The position numbers and the translations under genes are program-made. A stretch of DNA of 64,000 nucleotides from Flagellimonas sp. HMM57 (lineage in GTDB: Bacteria > Bacteroidota > Bacteroidia > Flavobacteriales > Flavobacteriaceae), in NCBI RefSeq assembly GCF_021390175.1, contig NZ_CP090004.1, positions 3,525,001-3,589,000 on the forward strand, in the 5' to 3' direction. Below are positions 17,415 through 26,643 of the stretch, piece by piece (within the stretch, counting starts at the first letter, position 1; each line of letters starts with the position of its first letter). A model generated the notes under the pieces. The model did not search any database, had not been told where the DNA came from, and saw only the letters and a program-made list of their open reading frames with translations.

Positions 17415-18692
17415 GTGGGCAGAATTAAAGTTTTAGGCATTAGTGCGCTGGTAGTTATTATGCTGTTTGTCATTGGCGCGGGAAATAAAGCGGAAGAAAC
17501 CGTTTACAATGGATATACAAACGATAACGATACACTAGAGCATAGAACAGTTACTGAAAAGGAAAAGCAATTGTATTATTTGCAACAGCAAAAACTAAAA
17601 ATTGCTTTGCAAGATTATTTTAAGAGAGCAATAGCCTCTGGGGATGTTGTGGGAACTGGAATAAGTATCGTACATGGTGATTCTATTTTGTTTTCAGGCG
17701 GATTCGGAAAACGAAGTATTGAAGGAAAAGCCAGAATCGATGAAAAAACCATATTCAGGCTTGGTTCCTTATCTAAAGGATTTGCAGGGGTACTGGCTTC
17801 CAGTTTACAAGCTGAAGGAAAATTGGATTGGAATGACAAAGTAGTAGATTATATTCCCGAATTCCAGTTTGGTGATAGTAGCAATACCCAAAAAGTAAGA
17901 CTCTGCCATATTTTGTCGCATACTTCGGGAACTCCCTATCATAGTTACACCAATTTGGTGGAAGCGGGATTGCCTGTTGCAAACATTGCAAAACGTTTTA
18001 ATGAAGTAACGCCCATAAGCGAACCTGGAACTATGTACAGCTATCAAAACGCTATGTTTTCACTCAGTCAAGAAATAATGCGTAAGGTGACCGGTAAGGA
18101 TATTCAAGCGTTGTTGCAAAATCGTTTTTTTAAGCCTTTGGGAATGGCTTCGATCTCTATGGACCACAATACATTGCTAAGTACCAAAAATGTCGCATTT
18201 CCCCATGCAAAAAGAAAAAATGGGTGGAAAAGTTTACCCTTAAAAGACAGGTACTACAATGCCATAGTTGCAGGAGGAATCAATGCCAGTGCTACGGATA
18301 TGGCCAAATGGATGCATTTTTTGCTTGGCCATAATCCCGAAGTATTAAGTTCAGAATCCATCCATGCCGCTTTTAGGCCTTTTATAAAAATTGGAAACAA
18401 TAATAAGTATTACCAGCGTTGGCCAAACCATGCAGCGTCACATTATGGATTTGGTTGGCGTGTGCATACGTTGAACGAAGTTGGTTCTCCAAAGACCAAG
18501 ACCGTTTGGCACCATGGCGGTAGTGTTAATGACTACAGAAATGAAATTGCACTATATCCTGACAATGATTTAGGCATTTGCGTGCTGTTCAATGGAAATT
18601 CAAAATTGGCCCGAACGGTGATACCCGATTTATATAATATTGTTGAAACTGTTTATGCAGAAACGGACCATAGCGAAGAATCCAATATGTAG
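17415..18692 (+). CDS. Class C beta-lactamase-like serine hydrolase, membrane-anchored or exported
   Basis: 425 residues from GTG 17415. The N-terminal hydrophobic segment VLGISALVVIMLFVIGAG acts as signal or anchor. Catalytic motifs of the class C/penicillin-binding family: SLSK (S118, K121), YSYQN (tyrosine motif), and HHGGS replacing KTG near the end. Such proteins include esterases, D-aminopeptidases and peptide hydrolases, so the substrate cannot be named. The start is uncertain: an ATG at 17390 begins MENKSIK and would run into this frame as MENKSIKPVGRIKVLG if the A4 at 17406-17410 had one base less. Confidence 0.8.
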   Translation: MGRIKVLGISALVVIMLFVIGAGNKAEETVYNGYTNDNDTLEHRTVTEKEKQLYYLQQQKLKIALQDYFKRAIASGDVVGTGISIVHGDSILFSGGFGKRSIEGKARIDEKTIFRLGSLSKGFAGVLASSLQAEGKLDWNDKVVDYIPEFQFGDSSNTQKVRLCHILSHTSGTPYHSYTNLVEAGLPVANIAKRFNEVTPISEPGTMYSYQNAMFSLSQEIMRKVTGKDIQALLQNRFFKPLGMASISMDHNTLLSTKNVAFPHAKRKNGWKSLPLKDRYYNAIVAGGINASATDMAKWMHFLLGHNPEVLSSESIHAAFRPFIKIGNNNKYYQRWPNHAASHYGFGWRVHTLNEVGSPKTKTVWHHGGSVNDYRNEIALYPDNDLGICVLFNGNSKLARTVIPDLYNIVETVYAETDHSEESNM

Positions 18693-18701
18693 CATAGCCA
18701 A

Positions 18702-18881
18702 TTAATTGCAATCGTTCCCGCAATCCTCTACATTATCAAAATCAATATCGGTTATTTGAAAAATAAATCTGTCATTGCCTATAGGACTGTAATCTGTATC
18801 CCTGAGTGTAAAAGTTGGGCCCGATTGCATAAACTAAATGGTAAAGATTGTCCTTTTTTCATTATTGAAAATACCAGCCAT
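18702..18881 (-). pseudogene. Remnant of a secreted-protein gene (C-terminal ~60 codons, one in-frame stop)
   Basis: On the minus strand the bases read MAGIFNNEKRTIFTI, a TAG stop at 18834-18836, then FMQSGPTFTLRDTDYSPIG, continuing NDRFIFQITDIDFDN and ending EDCGNDCN at TAA 18702. The amino-acid content is protein-like across the stop and the final CGNDCN is typical of tails of flavobacterial lipoproteins, so I read this as a decayed gene end. An intact 42-codon ORF from ATG 18830 is possible but less likely. It lies just beyond the terminator of the neighbouring lipoprotein gene. Confidence 0.4.
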
Positions 18882-18885
18882 AGAG

Positions 18886-18909
18886 AAAGCCCTATTTTTA
18901 TAGGGCTTT
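18886..18909. terminator. Bidirectional rho-independent terminator
   Basis: AAAGCCCTAT (18886-18895) pairs with ATAGGGCTTT (18900-18909) in a 10-bp stem with a TTTT loop, and T or A runs on both sides. It serves the minus-strand repeat lipoprotein gene that stops at 18929 and may also end plus-strand transcription from the serine hydrolase. Confidence 0.8.
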
Positions 18910-18928
18910 TACTTTCAAACATGTTTAA

Positions 18929-20101
18929 TTAATTATTTGGTGTGGAGCGGGTATAGGAAATAGCTCCCCCAGAATTTCCAGAACCCCATTCAGTAAAGGT
19001 AAGCGTAAGGTAAATATCTTCTTCTACCGACCATACACCTAGTTTTTTTCCTACTAGATAAGACATATTAGTATTACTTGATTCAACATCACCATCTACA
19101 TTAATATAGAAATCGTCAACAACATTGTCAACTGGAGTGTTGTCCTCTAAATAATAAAGAAACGAACAAATATTATGAAAGCTATAAAAGTGTGTTGGAT
19201 CTGCAAGGGTACCATATAGTTCAAAGTTATCCCAAGCGTCTCCTGGATTCTCGGCACCGGTATTGTCCAACAATGCCCAGCGAACCCCTTTGGTGCCTCC
19301 TGTAGGGCTAAAGTCTTGGTCTTCAAAATTCCAAAAATCACCTTCAAGTTGCAGTGGAGTGGCATCCTGACCAAAAGTATCTTGCCACCATTGATAGTTA
19401 TATATTGGTCTATTGTCTTTTCTGGTAAATACCACTTTTTCGGTAAGTTGATCCTGGTTTGTGGGATCGGTCCAATCTGCAAATGCAATCTTAGAAAATA
19501 TGATGTTCTCACCGCTCCAAATAATTGTTGAAAAAGCTTGCTCACCATCACAATTGTTATCAATGCCATCATTGGGTAATTCTTCGGCCTTGGGGTTAAT
19601 ATTTGGGTCGGTATCATCGCAATCCGTACTGTCCGTTACGTAACCCTCGGGCTGTACGCAGGTATCTATTGATATTTCTAAGTTTCCAAAACCATCATCG
19701 TCCGCATCCTCATAATACGTAGTGGTCTCGCAACCAGGAAAAACGTCGGCATCGGTATCATCGGTATCCGTGTCATTGCCCACGTAACCCTCTGGCTGTG
19801 TATCGCAGGTGGTTTGGGAGTCATTGGCATTGCCAAAACCATCCCCATCTGCATCTTTATAATATGTAATTTCTTTACATTCCGGAAAAATCTTGGCATT
19901 GGTATCATCAGAATCCTTAGCGTTCTCAACATAGCCGATAGGTTGGGTACAAGAACTTTTAGAATCGGTAGCAGTACCAAAACCATCTCCATCTGCATCT
20001 TTATAATAAGTGGATTCAGAACAATCATCATTATTACATGAAGATAAAAGGGTTAATATCGAGATAGAGGACAAAAGAAGAATAGAGTTTGATCGCTTCA
20101 T
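18929..20101 (-). CDS. Lipoprotein with three calcium-binding-type DxDxDGFG repeats
   Basis: 390 residues. Lipobox LLSSC (Cys about residue 22) after a hydrophobic signal, so outer-membrane or periplasmic lipoprotein. Residues about 30-165 hold three tandem units of about 45 residues, each TYYKDADGDGFG...GYV...D(S/T)DDT...FP.C, like thrombospondin type 3/MopE-type metal-binding repeats; the third ends in NPKAEELPNDGIDNNCDGE, the common terminal form of such repeats. The C-terminal 190 residues (from STIIWSGENI) are a separate beta-rich domain with no recognised family. The repeated Asp-rich loops probably bind calcium; cysteines in each unit may pair. It stands alone downstream of a 21-bp repeat array. 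Confidence 0.8.
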   Translation of the reverse strand: MKRSNSILLLSSISILTLLSSCNNDDCSESTYYKDADGDGFGTATDSKSSCTQPIGYVENAKDSDDTNAKIFPECKEITYYKDADGDGFGNANDSQTTCDTQPEGYVGNDTDTDDTDADVFPGCETTTYYEDADDDGFGNLEISIDTCVQPEGYVTDSTDCDDTDPNINPKAEELPNDGIDNNCDGEQAFSTIIWSGENIIFSKIAFADWTDPTNQDQLTEKVVFTRKDNRPIYNYQWWQDTFGQDATPLQLEGDFWNFEDQDFSPTGGTKGVRWALLDNTGAENPGDAWDNFELYGTLADPTHFYSFHNICSFLYYLEDNTPVDNVVDDFYINVDGDVESSNTNMSYLVGKKLGVWSVEEDIYLTLTFTEWGSGNSGGAISYTRSTPNN

Positions 20102-20191
20102 TTTTGTGTTATTAAAGTTCTATTTAGTGATGAAATCCTTACTTATTGATAAGGGTCAATTGCTAAAATAACCTTGGTCTTTGCTATATTG

Positions 20192-20254
20192 ATATACGAA
20201 TTGATGGATGGGATATATCAATTGATGGATTGGCCATATCAATTGATGGATGAG
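20192..20254. repeat. Three contiguous 21-bp tandem repeats upstream of the repeat lipoprotein gene
   Basis: Three exact-period units (20192-20212, 20213-20233, 20234-20254), each containing AATTGATGGAT at the same place and in copies 2 and 3 the palindrome TCAATTGA. Twenty-one bases equals two helical turns, so a protein binding each unit would sit on the same face. They lie 91-153 bases upstream of the minus-strand lipoprotein start and 36 bases beyond the leuB terminator. Confidence 0.8.
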
Positions 20255-20284
20255 TTATAGCAATAAAGAGGATTGAGTAGCGAC

Positions 20285-20314
20285 CAAAAAAAGGACATCT
20301 TTTGGATGCCCTTT
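20285..20314 (-). terminator. Rho-independent terminator of the leu operon
   Basis: On the minus strand AAAGGGCATC (20314-20305) pairs with GATGTCCTTT (20299-20290) in a 10-bp stem with one G-T pair and a loop of 5, followed by a T-run corresponding to the A-run at 20286-20292. It begins 24 bases after the leuB stop. Confidence 0.85.
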
Positions 20315-20337
20315 TCTTTATAAGAGTGCAAATAGAT

Positions 20338-21393
20338 TTAGAGGTTCTTGGCCAACCAATCCCCGACCTCACTGGTTTTATACGCTTTTCCACCATCAGC
20401 TAAATCCTCTGTTACTACGCCTTCGGCTAAAGATGCATTGACAACGTCACGAATAGCTTTTGCCTCATCGGTCAAATCAAAATCTTCGAACATCATGGCT
20501 GCGGATAGAATAGTTGCCAACGGATTGGCGATATCTTTTCCGGCGGCTTGCGGATAAGAACCATGAATCGGTTCATACAACTTTGCCTTCTCACCAACGG
20601 AAGCGGATGGCATTAATCCCATAGACCCAGAGATTACCGAAGCCTCATCGGTCAAAATATCCCCAAAAAGATTTTCCGTAATCAATACATCGTAAGCATT
20701 GGGCCATTGCACGAGTCGCATTGCGACGGCATCAACAAATTCGTAAGAAACCTCTACCTCAGGATAGTCTTTCTCCATGGCTTGAACGGTTTCACGCCAT
20801 AATCGCGAAGTTTCCAAAACATTTGCCTTATCTACGCAGCATAACTTTTTAGAGCGTTTCATAGCAAGTTCAAAGCCTTTTTTTGCTAATCGTTTTACTT
20901 CTTCTCTGTGGTAGGTACAGGTGTCGAATGCGGTCTCGTTAGCATTCAATCGGCCTCTTTCTCCAAAATAAATACCACCGGTAAGTTCACGAAGAAAAAT
21001 CAAATCCGTTCCTTCGATTCGTTCACGTTTTAAAGGGGACTTATCGATTAAGGACGGAAACGTAAACGTTGGCCGAACATTGGCAAATAATTCCAATTTC
21101 TGCCTCATTTTAAGCAACCCTTGTTCTGGTCTTACTTTTGCCGATGGGTCGTTATCAAACCTTGGATGTCCAATAGCACCAAACAAAACGGCATCTGCTG
21201 CCTCGCAAACAGCGTGTGTTTCATCGGGATATGGTTCTCCAACTGCATCAATAGCGGCAGCACCTGTCAATGCTGGTGACCAGTTGATTTCATGGTTGAA
21301 TTTTGAAGCAATTGCATCAGATACTTTTACGGCTTGTTCAATTACTTCCGGACCTATTCCGTCACCTGCTAAAAGGGCTATGTTTAATTTCAT
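20338..21393 (-). CDS. leuB: 3-isopropylmalate dehydrogenase LeuB
   Basis: 351 residues, standard length. NAD-dependent oxidative decarboxylation of 3-isopropylmalate to 2-ketoisocaproate. Motifs: LLAGDGIGPEVIEQ at the N-terminus, LRELTGGIYFGERGR (substrate loop), the metal-binding Asp residues in NLFGDILTDEAS, and the nucleotide-binding EPIHGSYPQAAGKDIANPLATI. Last gene of leuCDAB on the minus strand, followed by a clear terminator. A 100-base repeat-rich gap separates it from leuA. Confidence 0.97.
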   Translation of the reverse strand: MKLNIALLAGDGIGPEVIEQAVKVSDAIASKFNHEINWSPALTGAAAIDAVGEPYPDETHAVCEAADAVLFGAIGHPRFDNDPSAKVRPEQGLLKMRQKLELFANVRPTFTFPSLIDKSPLKRERIEGTDLIFLRELTGGIYFGERGRLNANETAFDTCTYHREEVKRLAKKGFELAMKRSKKLCCVDKANVLETSRLWRETVQAMEKDYPEVEVSYEFVDAVAMRLVQWPNAYDVLITENLFGDILTDEASVISGSMGLMPSASVGEKAKLYEPIHGSYPQAAGKDIANPLATILSAAMMFEDFDLTDEAKAIRDVVNASLAEGVVTEDLADGGKAYKTSEVGDWLAKNL

Positions 21394-21400
21394 TATATTT

Positions 21401-21428
21401 CGTTGTTCGTTGTTCGTTGTTCGTTGTT
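21401..21428. repeat. Four tandem copies of the heptamer CGTTGTT
   Basis: Four perfect 7-bp units in the leuA-leuB gap immediately upstream of the leuB start (AACAACG on the coding strand). A fifth dispersed copy is at 21453-21459, with GCTTCGACTTCGCTCAGC between. Slippage at this array could change spacing before leuB. Confidence 0.9.
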
Positions 21429-21465
21429 TGCTTCGACTTCGCTCAGCACGAGCGTTGTTGGTTTT

Positions 21466-21486
21466 CAGAAATCAGAAGTCTGACAT
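21466..21486. repeat. Degenerate heptamer repeat, YAGRNNT type
   Basis: CAGAAAT, CAGAAGT and CTGACAT follow each other with a 7-bp period just after the leuA stop. The first two units fit the degenerate pattern YAGRNNT that also describes the arrays at 23645, 56967 and 57119. Confidence 0.6.
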
Positions 21487-21493
21487 CTATTTC

Positions 21494-23011
21494 CTAAATC
21501 AAATTGAGCATTTTCTCGGTGGCCTTTATGGCCGAAACTGTTTGGTCCGAATCCAATCCTCTTGTTATAAATTCATTTTCTTTGGTCTGCCATGTGATGA
21601 TGGTCTCGCAAAGTGCATCTGAGGTACTGCCAGGTGGGATCCGTACCGCATAGTCCACAAGCTTTGGCAAAGCTCTTTTTTCTTTTTGATACACTTTTTG
21701 GAGTGCATTGATGAAGGCATCGAATTGCCCATCGCCCTGAGCATTTTCCTCATACGATTTCCCATCAATCTCTATGGAAAGGGTAGTAGAGGGTTTTAAT
21801 CCTTTTGAGTGGGTCAGCACATAGGATTTTACAAATACGCTTTGTTTGTACAATCCGCTATTTAGAACATCGGAAATGATATAGGGAAGGTCATCTTTGG
21901 TGACTCGTTCCTTTTTGTCGCCAAGCTCGATAATACGTTCGGTTACTTTTTTAAGCTCCTCTTCATTTAACGTTAGGCCAAGTTCCTGAAGATTCTTCTG
22001 TATGTTCGCTTTTCCAGATGTTTTTCCTAAGGCATACTTACGTTTTCTACCAAAACGTTCTGGCAATAAATCATTAAAGTATAAGTTCTTTTTACTGTCT
22101 CCATCCGCATGTATTCCAGCTGTTTGTGTAAAAACATTATCGCCAACAATTGGTTTGTTGTCCGGTATTCCAAAACCTGTAAATGCAGAAACCAATTTGC
22201 TCACTTTGTACAATGAAGATTCTTTTACACCAATGGAAACTTCGGGAACAAAATCGTTGATTACGGCAATTACACTGGCAAGTGGTGCATTACCTGCTCG
22301 TTCTCCCATACCGTTGACGGTTAAGTGCAATCCATGGCAACCAGCTTTGAGTGCTTCCATGACGTTGGCAACACTTAAATCATAATCGTTATGGCCATGA
22401 AAATCAAAATGGGTATTAGGATATCTAACAATAATCTGTTTAAGAAAATCAGCTGTTTCTTGATAGGTTAGAATACCTAAGGTATCTGGGAGCAAAATAC
22501 GTTTTATTGGTTGTGTGGTAAGGAAATCCAAAAATTGAAATACATACTCAGGAGAATTGTGCATTCCATTGCTCCAATCTTCCAAATACACGTTGGTTGT
22601 AATACCTAGAGCTTCTGCTTTGGACAGCACTTCTTCAATATCCTTAAAATGTTGTTCAGGGGTTTTCTTTAGTTGATGGGTGAGATGGTTCAAGGAACCT
22701 TTTGTCAATAGGTTTTGGACTTTGGCACCCGTCTGTACCATCCAATCAAGGGAAACCCCATTATCCACAAATGTCAACACTTCAACCTTAGAAAGTAAAC
22801 CTTCCGATTCTGCCCATTTCGTAATACTTTTTACGGCATTGAACTCCCCTTCAGATACTCTGGCAGAAGCAACTTCTATACGGTCGACTTGTAGTTCTTC
22901 CAACAAAAGTTTGGCAAGTGTGAGTTTTTCCGAAGAAGAAAAAGATACTCCAGAGGTCTGTTCACCGTCCCTAAGGGTGGTATCCATTATTTCAACCGTC
23001 CGTTTGTGCAT
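21494..23011 (-). CDS. leuA: 2-isopropylmalate synthase family protein, LeuA-type
   Basis: 505 residues of the HMG-CoA-lyase-like/DRE-TIM family. The catalytic loop DTTLRDGEQTSGVSF starts at residue 10; the metal ligands are in DFHGHNDYDLSVANV; GIHADGDSKKN and GKTSGKANI mark the subdomain. The C-terminal 120 residues (FVKSYVLTHSKGLKPSTTLSIEIDGKSYEE) form the allosteric leucine-binding domain. The protein belongs to the short LeuA2-like branch common in Bacteroidota; the neighbouring leu genes argue for isopropylmalate rather than citramalate or homocitrate synthesis, and IlvA already supplies 2-ketobutyrate. Confidence 0.9.
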   Translation of the reverse strand: MHKRTVEIMDTTLRDGEQTSGVSFSSSEKLTLAKLLLEELQVDRIEVASARVSEGEFNAVKSITKWAESEGLLSKVEVLTFVDNGVSLDWMVQTGAKVQNLLTKGSLNHLTHQLKKTPEQHFKDIEEVLSKAEALGITTNVYLEDWSNGMHNSPEYVFQFLDFLTTQPIKRILLPDTLGILTYQETADFLKQIIVRYPNTHFDFHGHNDYDLSVANVMEALKAGCHGLHLTVNGMGERAGNAPLASVIAVINDFVPEVSIGVKESSLYKVSKLVSAFTGFGIPDNKPIVGDNVFTQTAGIHADGDSKKNLYFNDLLPERFGRKRKYALGKTSGKANIQKNLQELGLTLNEEELKKVTERIIELGDKKERVTKDDLPYIISDVLNSGLYKQSVFVKSYVLTHSKGLKPSTTLSIEIDGKSYEENAQGDGQFDAFINALQKVYQKEKRALPKLVDYAVRIPPGSTSDALCETIITWQTKENEFITRGLDSDQTVSAIKATEKMLNLI

Positions 23012-23042
23012 TTTTGGATTGAATAACTAGTTTAAGGCACTT

Positions 23043-23639
23043 TTAAAGAGGCGTATTTGCTGCAAATGCTTCAATATCGTCTTTAATGTTCAACAGATAG
23101 TCGATATCATCAAAACCATTGAGCATATTTTCTTTTTTGTATGCGTTGATAACGAAGTTTTCGTTTTCCTCGGTATCTACAATAGTAATTTTCTGAAGCG
23201 ATAGGTCAACTTCCAATTCTGTATTCGGATTTTTTTCAATGGCTTTAAATATGCTATCTAAGAATTCTGGGCTAACCTGTACTGGAAGGACCCCCACATT
23301 CAAACAATTATTTCTGAAGATATCAGCAAAAAAGCTTGATACCACGCATCGAAACCCATAATCGTAAACGGCCCAAGCTGCGTGTTCCCTTGAAGAGCCA
23401 GAACCAAAGTTCTTACCACCGACCAATATTTTACCACTGTAAATAGGGTTGTTCAGTACAAATTGCTCTTTTGGTGTATTATCCTGGTTATAGCGCCAAT
23501 CTCTAAAGAGGTTGTCTCCAAATCCTTTACGTTCGGTCGCCTTTAAAAACCGTGCAGGTATTATCTGGTCTGTGTCCACATTTTCGATAGGAAGTGGTAC
23601 AGCAGAACTTTTAAGTATATTGAATTTATCGTATGCCAT
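23043..23639 (-). CDS. leuD: 3-isopropylmalate dehydratase small subunit LeuD
   Basis: 198 residues, the swivelling domain of isopropylmalate isomerase. Signatures: [14 protein letters not shown] near the start and [23 protein letters not shown] in the middle, which carries the active-site serine loop. It works as a heterodimer with LeuC, encoded 32 bases upstream. The 32-base gap contains most of a degenerate heptamer repeat array. Confidence 0.97.
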   Translation of the reverse strand: MAYDKFNILKSSAVPLPIENVDTDQIIPARFLKATERKGFGDNLFRDWRYNQDNTPKEQFVLNNPIYSGKILVGGKNFGSGSSREHAAWAVYDYGFRCVVSSFFADIFRNNCLNVGVLPVQVSPEFLDSIFKAIEKNPNTELEVDLSLQKITIVDTEENENFVINAYKKENMLNGFDDIDYLLNIKDDIEAFAANTPL

Positions 23640-23644
23640 TTATA

Positions 23645-23679
23645 TAGATTCTAGAAATTAGATTTTAGAGGTTAGACTG
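23645..23679. repeat. Five degenerate heptamers (TAGANNT) in the leuC-leuD gap
   Basis: On the plus strand: TAGATTC, TAGAAAT, TAGATTT, TAGAGGT, TAGACTG, five units with an exact 7-bp period and a constant TAGA core. It fills the intergenic gap and runs a few bases into the end of leuC. Confidence 0.7.
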
Positions 23680-25081
23680 CTTCAACTTGCATTAACTCCC
23701 TTGGGTCTGTTACTTTTCCTGTAACTGCCGCCGCCGCCGCTACCAATGGACTTGCCAAGAGTGTACGTGAGCCTGGGCCTTGTCTCCCTTCAAAGTTTCT
23801 GTTGGATGTGCTTACCGCATATTTACCGGCAGGAATCTTATCATCGTTCATGGCCAAGCAGGCAGAGCAACCGGGTTCCCTAAGCTCAAAACCGGCTTCA
23901 TGCAATATATCCAAAATACCCTCTTCTTGGATTGATTCTTCAACACGGTGCGAGCCAGGTACGAGCCATGCCGTAACATTATCGGCCTTTTTTCTGCCTT
24001 TTACAATGGATGCAAAAGCCCTGAAATCCTCTATTCTTCCGTTGGTACAACTTCCAAGAAATACAAAATCAATGGGCTTCCCGATCATGGCATCCCCTTC
24101 ATTAAAAGCCATGTAGGCCAGTGATTTTTTATAGGTCGCGTTTCCGCCTTCAACGGTTTCTGCTTGTGGAATACCATTCTGGATTCCAATACCCATTCCA
24201 GGATTGGTACCATAGGTAATCATTGGTTCTATTTCACTGGCATTGAAGAAGAGTTCACTATCAAAAACGGCATCGTCATCAGAGTAAAGTGTTTTCCAAT
24301 ACTCCATTGCCTTGTCCCATTCTGCTCCTTTTGGAGTATATTCTCTTCCTTTTATGTAATCAAAGGTCTTTTCATCTGGCGCTATCATACCGCCACGTGC
24401 CCCCATCTCTATGCTTAGGTTACAGACTGTCATTCTGCCTTCCATGGACATGTCCCTAAATACTTTACCGGAATATTCAACAAAATACCCAGTTGCTCCA
24501 GAAGTTGTCAATTTAGAAATGATAAAAAGTGCTACGTCTTTGGGAGTTACACCAACACCCAAATCTCCATCTATATGTATACGCATACTTTTAGGTTTGG
24601 GTTGCATGATACATTGTGTGGAAAGTACCATTTCCACTTCACTGGTACCAATACCAAAGGCAATTGCACCAAACGCTCCATGGGTAGAGGTATGGGAATC
24701 ACCACAAACAATGGTGGCGCCAGGTACCGTTATGCCATTTTCTGGACCGATTACATGAACAATTCCATTTTTCTCATGCCCAAGACCCCAATAGGGAATA
24801 TTATGCGCTTTGGAATTTTCTTCCAAAGCTTTTAACTGATTTGCAGAGAGTTTATCCTTTACAGGTAAATGTTGGTTCCTTGTTGGTGTGTTATGGTCGG
24901 CAGTGGCAAAGGTGCGTTCTGGATACAGCACTTTAATATTTCTATTCTTCAGCCCTAAGAACGCTACTGGACTGGTAACTTCATGCACCAAGTGCCTATC
25001 TATAAATAGAACATCCGGGCCCTTATCAATATGTTTTACCACATGTGCATCCCAGACTTTATCAAATAGTGTTTTACTCAT
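23672..25081 (-). CDS. leuC: 3-isopropylmalate dehydratase large subunit LeuC
   Basis: 469 residues, aconitase superfamily. It begins [12 protein letters not shown]; [4Fe-4S] ligands are in [15 protein letters not shown] and [39 protein letters not shown] is the usual aconitase block. With LeuD it isomerises 2- to 3-isopropylmalate. First gene of leuCDAB; its 419-base divergent upstream region is shared with the DUF2911 gene. Confidence 0.97.
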   Translation of the reverse strand: MSKTLFDKVWDAHVVKHIDKGPDVLFIDRHLVHEVTSPVAFLGLKNRNIKVLYPERTFATADHNTPTRNQHLPVKDKLSANQLKALEENSKAHNIPYWGLGHEKNGIVHVIGPENGITVPGATIVCGDSHTSTHGAFGAIAFGIGTSEVEMVLSTQCIMQPKPKSMRIHIDGDLGVGVTPKDVALFIISKLTTSGATGYFVEYSGKVFRDMSMEGRMTVCNLSIEMGARGGMIAPDEKTFDYIKGREYTPKGAEWDKAMEYWKTLYSDDDAVFDSELFFNASEIEPMITYGTNPGMGIGIQNGIPQAETVEGGNATYKKSLAYMAFNEGDAMIGKPIDFVFLGSCTNGRIEDFRAFASIVKGRKKADNVTAWLVPGSHRVEESIQEEGILDILHEAGFELREPGCSACLAMNDDKIPAGKYAVSTSNRNFEGRQGPGSRTLLASPLVAAAAAVTGKVTDPRELMQVEAV

Positions 25082-25500
25082 GATAATTTCAATAATTTAT
25101 AAGCTGTTAAAATTAATTTAAGGAAAAAAAAAGAGGTCCAAATTGTTTGGAAAATTACGATGTTCAATATGGGTTTTATAAGGTTTTTAATTGAATTTCA
25201 ACGTTTTCTTCTTGAATTAAACCAAGAATTTACTAGGCCATTTCCCAGTTTTCAATCTTTTGAAAGCATCAAAAATCATCACATTTTGATGAAAAAAGGA
25301 AAGCCCGATAAGGATTTACTTTCTGTTTAGCCATCGATTATGGGTTTATGGACTGATTTATAATAGATTAATTGTAACTATCTGTATTTTAACATGTTTC
25401 ATTTATATTTAACATTGTTGTAACGTAAAGAAAACCATGAACTTTATACTTTGGTACGACGACCTAGCAGTTTATTCATCAATGAATCAAAAACAAACAA
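25082..25500. other. Divergent regulatory gap between leuC and the DUF2911 gene
   Basis: No gene seen. On the leuC strand a short palindrome TCCAAA-TTG-TTTGGA (25137-25151) is followed after four bases by nine T (the A-run at 25124-25132), about 45 bases before the leuC ATG; it could be a weak premature terminator, but I could not find a convincing leucine-rich leader peptide before it. Near the DUF2911 gene, TACTTTG at 25446-25452 resembles a -7 box with one spacer base missing. The remainder is AT-rich without clear structure. Confidence 0.5.
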
Positions 25501-26613
25501 ATGAAAAAAAATTACATGGCTTTTTTGGCCACAGTTCTTATTACGGTATTCTCTATTCCCAGTAGCGCTTATTCCCAGTTGGATTTTTTACCACGTGGTA
25601 GTCAAATGGCCAAAATTTCCCAACGGGTAGGGAATACAGATATTACTTTAGTGTATTCCCGACCTAGCGTCAATGATCGCGAAATATGGGGCAGTCTAGT
25701 TCCATATGGCATGAACAATTTGGGATTTGGTACAGCAGCAGAATCTCCATGGAGAGCGGGAGCGAATGAAAATACTATTTTCAAAACTACCCATGACCTT
25801 ACTATTGAGGGTAAAAGCTTACCTGCTGGAAAGTATGGTCTGCACATGATAGTTAATGAAGACGACTCAGCGACCATTATCTTTTCAAAGAGCCATAAAG
25901 CATGGGGTAGTTACTTCTATAAGCCGGAGGAAGATGTTCTTAGGGTTGATGTTACGACCAGTGAGATAGCACATATAGAACAACTCACCTACATGTTTAA
26001 CGAAGTGGATGCGACATCGGCCATTGTTTCCTTAAATTGGGAGAGGAAGCAAATACCGTTTAAAGTGACAACCAATGTTACGGAAAACGTTTTAATGGAA
26101 ATACGCCAGCAACTACAAACTTCTCCGGGATTTAATCGTCAAAGCTGGGAACAAGCCGCAAATTTCGCTCTTAATAATGATGGTGATTTGGACGAGGCCA
26201 TGGCTTGGGTAGATGCAGCTATATCCGGTCAGTTTTTTAGTCAGAAATCATTCAATAACCTGAATATAAAGTCCCAGATTTTGGCGAAGCAAGGGAAAAC
26301 AACTGAAGCTAAGGCACTGATGGAAGAAGCACTGCCACTGGGTACGGTCTTTCAGGTTCACGGATATGGTAGGCAGCTCATTGGACAGGGACAACTTGAT
26401 GCCGCTTTGGAGGTGTTCAAATGGAATGAGAAAAACCACAAGGGTACTTGGCCGGTACATTATGGATTGGCAAGGGCTTATTCAGCGATGGGTGACAATA
26501 AAGCTACCTTAAAACATCTAAAAATTGCACTTGACAATGCCCCGGCCCAAGCAAACAAAGATCGGGTAACAGCTAACATAGCTAAGGCAGAAAACGGGGA
26601 AACGATAAATTAA
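25501..26613 (+). CDS. Secreted DUF2911 protein with C-terminal TPR-like repeats
   Basis: 370 residues. Signal peptide MKKNYMAFLATVLITVFSIP with a cleavage site after AYSQ. Residues about 30-185 are the DUF2911 domain (PRGSQMAKISQRVGNTDITLVYSRPSV, NREIWG-like DREIWGSLVPYG, WRAGANENTIFKTTHDLTIEGK, LPAGKYGLHMI). The C-terminal half has repeated helical units (NFALNNDGDLDEAMAWVDAAI, KQGKTTEAKALMEEAL, YGLARAYSAMGDNKATLKHL) like tetratricopeptides. Such proteins are abundant in Bacteroidota and have no assigned biochemical role. It ends with a strong terminator. Confidence 0.9.
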   Translation: MKKNYMAFLATVLITVFSIPSSAYSQLDFLPRGSQMAKISQRVGNTDITLVYSRPSVNDREIWGSLVPYGMNNLGFGTAAESPWRAGANENTIFKTTHDLTIEGKSLPAGKYGLHMIVNEDDSATIIFSKSHKAWGSYFYKPEEDVLRVDVTTSEIAHIEQLTYMFNEVDATSAIVSLNWERKQIPFKVTTNVTENVLMEIRQQLQTSPGFNRQSWEQAANFALNNDGDLDEAMAWVDAAISGQFFSQKSFNNLNIKSQILAKQGKTTEAKALMEEALPLGTVFQVHGYGRQLIGQGQLDAALEVFKWNEKNHKGTWPVHYGLARAYSAMGDNKATLKHLKIALDNAPAQANKDRVTANIAKAENGETIN

Positions 26614-26643
26614 GCTTTTTGTTGGTAAGTTTAATTAGCGAAG

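Noticed and set aside
19678..20031. Long methionine/isoleucine-rich frame on the minus strand within the repeat lipoprotein gene.
   Set aside because: It is the shifted reading of the DADGDGFG repeats; repeated DNA makes long spurious frames.
25217..25279. Small minus-strand ORF before leuC (MIFDAFKRLKTGKWPSKFLV) considered as a leucine leader peptide.
   Set aside because: Only two leucine codons in 20, no clustering, and no strong terminator with an alternative pairing arm; the weak hairpin at 25137-25151 is not enough.
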